From Flammeovirgaceae bacterium UBA5585 (GTDB lineage Bacteria > Bacteroidota > Bacteroidia > Cytophagales > Cyclobacteriaceae), in assembly GCA_002425185.1 (NCBI GenBank), contig DILT01000013.1:736221-800220 (forward strand): a DNA stretch of 64,000 bases. The letters are read 5' to 3'. The translations under genes and the position numbers were made by a program. Of this stretch, positions 17,755 through 23,777 are shown piece by piece. Each line of letters begins with the position of its first letter. Within the stretch, counting starts at the first letter, position 1. A model generated the notes under the pieces. That model did not search any database and was not told the origin of the DNA. It saw only the letters and a program-made list of their open reading frames with translations.

Positions 17755-17755
17755 C
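17724..17755 (+). repeat. Direct repeat, copy 1: 3' end of tRNA-Val
   Basis: These 32 bases, covering the variable loop, T arm, 3' acceptor strand and one following base, recur without mismatch at 18061-18092. The two copies bracket the GIY-YIG gene in the manner of attachment-site repeats. Homology in fact extends further upstream, to 17693 versus 18029. Confidence 0.9.
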
Positions 17756-17761
17756 GTATAC

Positions 17762-17789
17762 AAGTCTCCTGCTCTTGGGAGACTTTTTT
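17762..17789 (+). terminator. Intrinsic terminator of tRNA-Val
   Basis: AAGTCTCC (17762-17769) pairs with GGAGACTT (17778-17785) across an 8-base loop and is followed by a run of T to 17788. The start codon of the GIY-YIG gene is at 17790, immediately after, so expression of that gene would need read-through or another promoter. Confidence 0.8.
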
Positions 17790-18053
17790 ATGCAATCCAT
17801 CCTTTACATCCTCTACTCCTCAATTGCCGATAAGTATTATATCGGCCACACCACTGAAGATTTGAGCGAGCGTTTGCGCAAGCACAACACCCATCACAAA
17901 GGTTTTACGGGCAAGTTTAAGGATTGGAAGGTTGTGTATTCCGAAGTTTTTTCTACAAAAGAGGAGGCTTACAAGCGGGAGCGGGAAGTAAAATTGTGGA
18001 AGAGCAGGAAAAGGGTGGAGCAGTTAATAGCTGGTTCAGCGCATCCCGCCTAA
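17790..18053 (+). CDS. GIY-YIG nuclease domain protein whose 3' end is tRNA-derived sequence
   Basis: 87 residues from the ATG at 17790. The single-domain GIY-YIG pattern is clear: YILYSS at 6-11, YYIGHT at 16-21, the catalytic-type arginine in SERLRKH at 26-32, and a conserved glutamate in KREREVKLW at 62-70. Stand-alone members (UPF0213-like) are common in Bacteroidota and their DNA targets are mostly unknown. Unusually, the last seven codons or so (AGSAHPA, stop TAA at 18051-18053) are read from a second, defective copy of tRNA-Val (18029-18092). The gene thus lies between a complete tRNA and a partial copy, sharing a 32-base direct repeat. It may be a small mobile unit that inserts at tRNA genes; that role is inference. 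Confidence 0.88.
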   Translation: MQSILYILYSSIADKYYIGHTTEDLSERLRKHNTHHKGFTGKFKDWKVVYSEVFSTKEEAYKREREVKLWKSRKRVEQLIAGSAHPA

Positions 18054-18092
18054 AGGCGGGAGGGTCGGGGGTTCGAATCCCTCAGCTCCCAC
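18029..18092 (+). pseudogene. Partial, altered copy of tRNA-Val
   Basis: 64 bases matching tRNA-Val from its D arm to just past the 3' end. The D-arm part differs by one base, and the T arm and 3' acceptor strand are identical over 32 bases. The anticodon arm is replaced by the perfect GC-rich hairpin CCCGCC-TAAA-GGCGGG (18045-18060). The 5' acceptor strand is missing, so a functional tRNA is not expected. Its 5' part is used as coding sequence by the GIY-YIG gene. A hairpin follows at 18098-18121, as for the true tRNA. Confidence 0.88.
18061..18092 (+). repeat. Direct repeat, copy 2
   Basis: Exact 32-base match to 17724-17755 (the tRNA-Val 3' end), 337 bases downstream of copy 1. See the tRNA-Val and GIY-YIG entries. 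Confidence 0.9.
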
Positions 18093-18097
18093 TTTTA

Positions 18098-18121
18098 AAG
18101 CCATCTTTTAGGAGATGGCTT
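18098..18121 (+). terminator. Hairpin after the tRNA-like remnant
   Basis: AAGCCATCT (18098-18106) pairs with AGATGGCTT (18113-18121), a 9-bp stem with a 6-base loop. The following CTTGTTT is only moderately T-rich. The position mirrors the terminator after the intact tRNA, so it is probably a terminator. Confidence 0.55.
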
Positions 18122-18245
18122 CTTGTTTATATAGGGTTTCCGGAATCTGTGTATAACCCGATTGTCAAGACAAATCCCACAAATTGTGTATGGTTAGCTT
18201 AGTAAGGTTGCACGTCAATCTTATGGTATCTATCTTTTACTTTCT

Positions 18246-20723
18246 ATGCAATCTTATATCAGGCGTTTAATCATGTCATTAAGGCGATTAATCCTATACC
18301 TGGAGCCTTATGTCAAACGATTGGAAAAGTCAGTTGATGACTTTGCGAAGGAGAATCCACGTAGGTTTAAATGGATGAAGATTGCTTTTTTTATTATTCT
18401 TCCATTTCCCCTGATTCTGTTCCATATTTTAATTGCTGTTTGGATAGAAACCCCCTCCAATTTTGAACTTCGCAATATTCAAAATCAGGTGGCATCGGAA
18501 GTGTACAGTGCCGATAGTGTGTTGCTGGGACGATACTTCATTCAAAATCGAACGGAAGTAAAATTTGAAGACATAGCACCTGCTGTTATTGAGGCATTGA
18601 TTGCGACAGAGGATGTTCGCTTTTACGAACATAGTGGGATTGATTATACGAGTGTAGGCCGTGTGCTGATTAAGTCAATTATTTTTCAGGATGAATCATC
18701 CGGTGGAGGGAGTACCATCACTCAGCAATTGGCGAAAAATCTTTATCCCCGTAAAAAGTACTGGTTCTTTTCCATTGTCATTAATAAGTTTCGCGAGGTT
18801 CGAAATGCAAGGCGGCTGGAGCGATTCTATTCAAAGAAGGAATTGCTCACATTATATCTAAATACAGTTCCTTTTCCGGATAATGTTTTCGGTATTCAGG
18901 AAGCTGCCAACCGTTTCTATTCAGTAACCGCAAAAGATCTTAACCTTGATCAGGCGGCAACGCTGATCGGAACGTTAAAAGCCACCCATGGTTATAACCC
19001 CAGACTCTTTCCTGATCGGGCATGGGCAAGACGCAATGTTGTGTTTGCTCAAATGGTGAAGAACAAGGTAATCACACCAGAAATGGCGGATTCATTGAAG
19101 AAACTTAAACTCGTTTTGCAATATAATCGCTCCACTCACCACCATGGATTAGCACCTTATTTTCGTGAATATTTGAAATCGGAATTGCTCAAATGGTGTG
19201 AAGCCAACGAAAAACCCAATGGCGAACCTTATAATCTTTATACCGATGGATTAAAAATTTATACCACCATTGATTCACGACTTCAGCAGTATGCCGAGCA
19301 GGCTGTTGAAACTCAGATGAAAATCATTCAGCGGCAGTTTAATGATCATTGGGGAAACAGCAAGCCCTGGCAGGGAAAAGAATTTGTTTTAAATGAGGCA
19401 ATCAAACGATCATCGCGTTATCAAAAATTGAAGCAAGAAGGGTTAGATGAAGAAGGGATTTTGCAGGCTATGGATAAATCAATTCCTATGCGAATATTCA
19501 CCTGGAATGGTGAGCAGGATGTTGTGATGAGTCCACTGGATTCTATTGTACACCATCTGCAATTTTTGAATGCCGGTTTTGTTGTCATGGAACCCTCCAC
19601 CGGTCAGGTGAAAGCCTGGGTAGGGGGTATTGCTCATGATTTCTTTCAATACGATCATGTACGCACGACCACTAAACGCCAGGTCGGATCAATATTTAAA
19701 CCCATTGTATATGCACAGGCTCTGGAGCAAGGTGCAGATCCTTGCCAATTAATTCCAGCTACTCAGCAAACCTATATTGTTGATGATACGGTAGAATGGA
19801 GGCCACGCAATTCTCAAAACGATTATCAGGTGGCATATTCGATGGCCGGTGGTTTAGCGTATTCCGTAAATACAGTTGCGGTAAAACTTATTCAGCAAGC
19901 AGGTGTAACTAACACCATTGTCCTTGCAAGAAAGATGGGCATCACCAGTGTTATTCCTGAAGTTCCTTCTATTTCGCTTGGCGTCTCATCGGTTTCATTG
20001 TTAGAGATGACAACAGCCTATGCGTGTTTGGCGAATGAAGGAGTAACCAGCTATCCGTATCTTATTAATTCAATGGTTGATTTAAATGGAAAAGTGATTC
20101 AGGATTTTGTCCCGAAAGAATCTGGTCAGCGTGTTTTATCGAAAGCTACTGCTCAGTTAACCCTCAGTATGCTGCAAGGTGTAGTGAATGAAGGTACCGC
20201 CTCGCGTATGCGCTATAAATACAATGTTTACAATGATATAGGAGGTAAAACCGGCACCACGCAAAGCAATGCCGATGGGTGGTTTATGGCTATTACTCCG
20301 GCATTTGTGATGGGCTCCTGGGTTGGAGCGGATGATCCACGCATACGCTTCAGGTCTACCATTTTAGGTCAGGGTTCCAATACAGCCTTACCCATAGTTG
20401 CCTATTTCATGCAGCAGGTTAATAAGGATAAAGCATTTGACTCACTGGCAAGAGCAAAATTTAGCCCGTTGCCTGATGAATTACGTAAACGTATGGACTG
20501 TGATTTATACGAGCTTGATGAAGACCTGGTGCTGGATATTAAGCAAATGATTATTCATAGAGATTCTATAGTCAGGTTTAAAGAAATGGTTATGCGAACC
20601 GATTCACTTGCTGCAGATACTATTGTTATTCCGCAAGAATCGTTTTTAGAACAACTGTACAATCGTAAATTGAGAATAGAAGCTTTAAGGGCTCGTCAGG
20701 ATAGCTTACGGGCCATTAACTAA
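18246..20723 (+). CDS. mrcA: Penicillin-binding protein 1A, bifunctional
   Basis: 825 residues from ATG at 18246; an ATG at 18273 is an equally possible start. One membrane segment lies at about 44-68. The glycosyltransferase 51 domain has catalytic Glu122 in ATEDVRFYEHSG and GGGSTITQQLAKN at 153-165. The transpeptidase domain has the active-site Ser482 in SIFK, SVN at 540-542 and KTGT at 668-671. The enzyme polymerises glycan strands and cross-links peptides on the periplasmic side of the inner membrane. The length and domain order are normal for class A PBPs. A 3' tail of about 90 residues is charged and likely flexible. A DUF6265-like gene follows after 62 bases. Confidence 0.95.
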   Translation: MQSYIRRLIMSLRRLILYLEPYVKRLEKSVDDFAKENPRRFKWMKIAFFIILPFPLILFHILIAVWIETPSNFELRNIQNQVASEVYSADSVLLGRYFIQNRTEVKFEDIAPAVIEALIATEDVRFYEHSGIDYTSVGRVLIKSIIFQDESSGGGSTITQQLAKNLYPRKKYWFFSIVINKFREVRNARRLERFYSKKELLTLYLNTVPFPDNVFGIQEAANRFYSVTAKDLNLDQAATLIGTLKATHGYNPRLFPDRAWARRNVVFAQMVKNKVITPEMADSLKKLKLVLQYNRSTHHHGLAPYFREYLKSELLKWCEANEKPNGEPYNLYTDGLKIYTTIDSRLQQYAEQAVETQMKIIQRQFNDHWGNSKPWQGKEFVLNEAIKRSSRYQKLKQEGLDEEGILQAMDKSIPMRIFTWNGEQDVVMSPLDSIVHHLQFLNAGFVVMEPSTGQVKAWVGGIAHDFFQYDHVRTTTKRQVGSIFKPIVYAQALEQGADPCQLIPATQQTYIVDDTVEWRPRNSQNDYQVAYSMAGGLAYSVNTVAVKLIQQAGVTNTIVLARKMGITSVIPEVPSISLGVSSVSLLEMTTAYACLANEGVTSYPYLINSMVDLNGKVIQDFVPKESGQRVLSKATAQLTLSMLQGVVNEGTASRMRYKYNVYNDIGGKTGTTQSNADGWFMAITPAFVMGSWVGADDPRIRFRSTILGQGSNTALPIVAYFMQQVNKDKAFDSLARAKFSPLPDELRKRMDCDLYELDEDLVLDIKQMIIHRDSIVRFKEMVMRTDSLAADTIVIPQESFLEQLYNRKLRIEALRARQDSLRAIN

Positions 20724-20785
20724 AGTAATTGAATTGGATTATCCGTTTTTTTGAAGGATGTATTTGAATGAAAATCTAATGGGCT

Positions 20786-21271
20786 ATGAAATTTCAACTC
20801 CTGATTTTACCGTTTGTTTTAGCAGCACTGACTGTTAGTGCTCAAACCAAAGCTGACTTAACACAACTTAACTTCATGTCGGGTAAATGGACAGGCAGCA
20901 TGGCGTGGGGCGATATGGAAGAATACTGGAGCGAAGCCATAGGCGATAACATGGTGTGTGCTTTTCGTTGTGTGAAGGATGGTAAAACGATATTTTATGA
21001 GTTTATTGTTATTGAACAATCTGAACATGGCGTACCCGTGATGAAACTCCGGCATTTCAGCCGTGGTAATATTGCCTGGGAAGAAAAGGATAAACCGTAC
21101 GAATATCCCTTGGCAAAGCTGGAACAAAACAAAGCCGTGTTTGAAGCTGTGGATAAAAAGACACGGTTGATTTATGAACGGGTGAATGCCAATCAACTTC
21201 GGGCTTTGCTCGAGCGGGAAAAGAATGGTAAATGGGAGGTTGATGAGTTTCTTTATCAACTATCCCAGTAA
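20786..21271 (+). CDS. DUF6265-like secreted protein
   Basis: 161 residues. The signal peptide MKFQLLILPFVLAALTVSAQ is followed by LNFMSGKWTGSMAWGDMEEYWS and KTIFYEFIVIEQSEHG. This pattern (G-x-W near the start, M-E-E-x-W, then an FYEF strand) matches the DUF6265 family, thought to form a lipocalin-like barrel. It is probably periplasmic. No enzymatic residues are evident and the function is unknown. It may be co-transcribed with the PBP1A gene 62 bases upstream, but no functional tie is shown. Confidence 0.75.
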   Translation: MKFQLLILPFVLAALTVSAQTKADLTQLNFMSGKWTGSMAWGDMEEYWSEAIGDNMVCAFRCVKDGKTIFYEFIVIEQSEHGVPVMKLRHFSRGNIAWEEKDKPYEYPLAKLEQNKAVFEAVDKKTRLIYERVNANQLRALLEREKNGKWEVDEFLYQLSQ

Positions 21272-21314
21272 TAGAAGCAATTGTTACTTGCTGATTGTCA
21301 ACAGTTAATTATGA

Positions 21315-21827
21315 TTAATTGAATTTATTGCGTTTCTCTTCCCGAAGCATTTCCGGAAAACCCATTTTTCGTGCGAGCGCATTTACCGCCATAACAATTC
21401 GTTTGGTTTTAGTGGGAGTGGTTTTGGCGCTGTCAATCCATTTACTGAAGTAGCGTTGATGTCCGGCTGATAGTGTTTTAAAAAATGAATTAGCCATCGG
21501 GTCATCGTTCAGGCAGGCCATAAAATCCGCATTCATCAAAAACTTGCTTTCATCCAGCTCCAACACCGCTTTTAATTTGTCGCCTTGCTTTTTGCCCGTG
21601 CCTTTGCGCATGGCAGCATTGAAGGGGATGATGAAATTTCCATCACCCATCGGGATTAATGCAAGTTGTTTAATGGCGAACTGATCCAGTTTTCCCTTTA
21701 CCCGGAATGAGGTTTTAGTGCCCGGCTTCAGCTTTTTGGCTTGCGCAGCGCTGATTTCAATGTAACTCCAGCCGGTTTTTTCTCCTTTCTTGTCAAAGCG
21801 CTGTATGGTGGCTGTAAAGGTTATCAT
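21315..21827 (-). CDS. YdeI/OmpD-associated family protein with DUF1905 domain
   Basis: 170 residues. The N-terminal half (about 1-85: FTATIQRFDKKGEKTGWSYIEIS, FRVKGKLDQF, NAAMRKGTGKKQGD) is a DUF1905 barrel. The C-terminal half (about 95-165: FLMNADFMACLNDDPMANSFF, LSAGHQRYFSKWIDSAKTTPTKTKRI) is the OmdA/YdeI helical domain. The two domains are usually fused as here. The family is widespread in soil and aquatic bacteria and has no proven function. No signal peptide is present. It is convergent with the DUF6265-like gene, with 43 bases between the stops, and divergent from the MBL gene. Confidence 0.9.
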   Translation of the reverse strand: MITFTATIQRFDKKGEKTGWSYIEISAAQAKKLKPGTKTSFRVKGKLDQFAIKQLALIPMGDGNFIIPFNAAMRKGTGKKQGDKLKAVLELDESKFLMNADFMACLNDDPMANSFFKTLSAGHQRYFSKWIDSAKTTPTKTKRIVMAVNALARKMGFPEMLREEKRNKFN

Positions 21828-21912
21828 CTATCGAAGATACTAAGAACTATTTATCGGTATTGATGTTTGCAGTACAATAGAATGCTAACCATTACGACTT
21901 CATAAAATAACT

Positions 21913-23004
21913 ATGGTACTATTATTTAGTGTGGTGGTTGTATTGGGTGGAATATTTCTGCTCATCAGGTTCCATCGTGTAGTTGGCAGCTCACCTGCTG
22001 GAAGTCGCTTACAACGGATTTCAAAGTCGCCTAATTTCAGAAACGGAATTTTTCACAATTTATCCGCTACGCCAATACAAACCCGTGAGTTTTCAGTTCG
22101 TAAATTACTGAAAGCGCAATTTCATCCACCGCGAGACAAGGAACCAAGGCAACCGCTTCTAACACAATTCAAATTCAACGTGCCTCAGACGGACGCACCT
22201 GTAGTAGTGTGGTTCGGCCACTCTTCCTATTATCTTCAGGTCAACGGAAGGCGAATACTGGTCGATCCGGTTTTTAGTGAGTATGCCGCACCGGTATCAT
22301 TTTTCGGAAAAAGTTATCCGGGCACTAATCTTTTTTCAGCAGCTGATTTTGATCGGCTCGATGCGGTGCTGATTACCCACGATCATTATGACCACCTCGA
22401 CTATAAAACCATACGGCAGTTGCGGGAAAAGGTCAATCATTTTTATACTTCACTGGGTGTAGGCGCACATCTTGAGCGATGGGGTATTGAAGCGCAGCGA
22501 ATAACGGAGTTAGATTGGTGGGAGCGAACGAATATGTTTGATAGAACAGAATTGATTGCTGCCCCGGCCCGTCATTTTTCGGGCAGAAGTTTTAAGCGCT
22601 TCCCTACGTTATGGTCATCGTTCATCATTCAAACACCTGAATACAAACTTTACCTGGGTGGCGACTCCGGTTACGACAACCATTTCAAACAAATCGGGGA
22701 TAATTACGGACCATTCGATTTAGCGATACTGGAATGTGGCCAGTACAATACCATGTGGCCATTCATTCATATGATGCCGGAAGAGGCCGTTCAGGCCGCT
22801 CTTGATTTAAAGGCCGAAGTGGTGTTACCGGTACATTGGGGAAGATTCAGCCTGGCCCTGCATCCGTGGAAGGAACCCATTGAAAGATTTCTGATAGCGG
22901 CACTGGAGCAACAGGTAAATGTTACCACCCCGAAGATAGGCGAGCCTATTGTAGTAAGGCAATCCTATCCTTCCAGCCGGTGGTGGGAGCAAATCGGTTA
23001 CTAA
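21913..23004 (+). CDS. Metallo-beta-lactamase fold hydrolase, NAPE-PLD-like
   Basis: 363 residues with an N-terminal hydrophobic anchor (VLLFSVVVVLGGIFLLI, about 2-18). The metal motif is THDHYDHLD; further ligands are in APARHFSGR, GGDSGYD and VLPVHWGRF. This order and length match the YtnP/UlaG-like and NAPE-PLD-like MBL hydrolases with a lipid or lactone type substrate. It is probably tethered to the inner membrane. The marR gene follows after only 37 bases on the same strand, but it has its own promoter there. The true substrate cannot be told from sequence. Confidence 0.88.
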   Translation: MVLLFSVVVVLGGIFLLIRFHRVVGSSPAGSRLQRISKSPNFRNGIFHNLSATPIQTREFSVRKLLKAQFHPPRDKEPRQPLLTQFKFNVPQTDAPVVVWFGHSSYYLQVNGRRILVDPVFSEYAAPVSFFGKSYPGTNLFSAADFDRLDAVLITHDHYDHLDYKTIRQLREKVNHFYTSLGVGAHLERWGIEAQRITELDWWERTNMFDRTELIAAPARHFSGRSFKRFPTLWSSFIIQTPEYKLYLGGDSGYDNHFKQIGDNYGPFDLAILECGQYNTMWPFIHMMPEEAVQAALDLKAEVVLPVHWGRFSLALHPWKEPIERFLIAALEQQVNVTTPKIGEPIVVRQSYPSSRWWEQIGY

Positions 23005-23007
23005 TAC

Positions 23008-23037
23008 TCGTATATACAACAATTGTCAGTACATTTG
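23008..23037 (+). promoter_or_regulatory. marR promoter overlapping a 17-base motif shared with the pirin promoter
   Basis: TACATTTG at 23030-23037 is an exact -7 box; the -33 position reads TCG (23008-23010), one base off. Between them lies the sequence GTATATACAACAATTGT (23010-23026), which recurs exactly at 44420-44436. The -7 box ends only 4 bases before the marR ATG, so the transcript is probably leaderless or nearly so. Binding here would give autoregulation. Confidence 0.65.
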
Positions 23038-23041
23038 TGCA

Positions 23042-23491
23042 ATGCCATTAGAGCAAGACATCCATCAAGAAAAATTCCAAAGCGAATTTCAGAAAGCCGC
23101 TGTAAACATTTTGTTTACCGGAAGTTGGTTGTATAATATAAATGCCGCCTTCCTGAAGGAATTTGATGTAACACCCGAACAGTTTAATGTTCTCCGGATT
23201 TTAAGAGGCAGCCACCCCAACCCTATGATGCTGGCCGACATCACCTGCCGCATGATTGATAAAAACAGCAACGCCACACGCTTGGTTGAGAAACTTCGCG
23301 TAAAGGGTTTGGTAAAACGGGAGATATGTAAGAACAACCGCAGGCAGGTCGACATTAGCATTACTGAAAAGGGCATGAGTCTGTTAACAAAAATCGATAA
23401 ATCATCGGATGCATGGCAATCAGCCTTGAAAAACCTGACCAAGGCTGAAGCTCATGAACTTAACCGCTTGCTGGATAAGTTAAGGGGATAG
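23042..23491 (+). CDS. MarR family transcriptional regulator
   Basis: 149 residues with the MarR winged-helix fold: FNVLRILRGSHPNPMMLADI (helix-turn-helix region, about 44-63), SNATRLVEKLRVKGLVKREICKNNRRQVDISITEKG (recognition helix and wing, about 76-112). Helices at both ends form the dimer interface. Such proteins repress their own gene and nearby detoxification genes until a ligand or oxidant releases them. The 17-base motif over its promoter also overlaps the pirin promoter at 44.4 kb, so a link to the pirin/nitroreductase/OsmC genes is likely. A cysteine (CKNN) lies in the wing; whether it senses oxidation is open. Confidence 0.93.
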   Translation: MPLEQDIHQEKFQSEFQKAAVNILFTGSWLYNINAAFLKEFDVTPEQFNVLRILRGSHPNPMMLADITCRMIDKNSNATRLVEKLRVKGLVKREICKNNRRQVDISITEKGMSLLTKIDKSSDAWQSALKNLTKAEAHELNRLLDKLRG

Positions 23492-23724
23492 TTTCTACTG
23501 ATCGTGATGCCGTATTGCTCGAACATTCTGTAAAAATTTTCAAAGCTATTCCGAATTCTAACTTATGCATCGTACCAGCCACCACGCATTTTATTTCTGA
23601 TGAAAAGCCAAACCTGATGTTGTACTGGCTGAAGGAATTTTTCGATAAGCCGTTCAGTAAACCTTCAACAGTCGAATGGGCAAAAAGAATGGCTTCACAG
23701 CTTATGCCACAGGAGAGTAAGTAG
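23491..23724 (+). pseudogene. C-terminal remnant of an alpha/beta hydrolase
   Basis: About 77 codons without a plausible start of their own, directly after the marR stop. The peptide reads STDRDAVLLEHSVKIFKAIP then LCIVPATTHFISDEKP. This is the late acid (DRDAV) and histidine (TTHF) part of an alpha/beta hydrolase of the PGAP/haloalkane-like type. The nucleophile elbow and the first 150-200 residues are absent, so it is a truncated leftover. The frame is preserved for 70 codons, so truncation may be recent. Confidence 0.6.
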
Positions 23725-23741
23725 AAACATAAATAAAGTTT

Positions 23742-23772
23742 ACCTGGCCAAGATTTTTTCGTTCGGCCAGGT
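23742..23772. terminator. Bidirectional terminator
   Basis: ACCTGGCC (23742-23749) pairs with GGCCAGGT (23765-23772); T- and A-rich bases lie on both sides. It sits between the hydrolase remnant and the convergent permease gene. Confidence 0.65.
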
Positions 23773-23777
23773 TTATA

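Noticed and set aside
18029..18092. A second functional tRNA
   Set aside because: The 5' acceptor strand is missing and the anticodon arm has an 8-base loop or is a GC hairpin; a working tRNA is not expected.
18112..18123. GAGATGGCTTCT here matches the right end of the MITE-like elements (52028-52039 region)
   Set aside because: Only 12 bases are shared, the rest of the element is absent, and the sequence is explained by the terminator stem; probably chance.
20858..21259. Open frame of 133 codons opposite the DUF6265-like gene
   Set aside because: Shadow frame; the forward gene has a signal peptide and family motifs.
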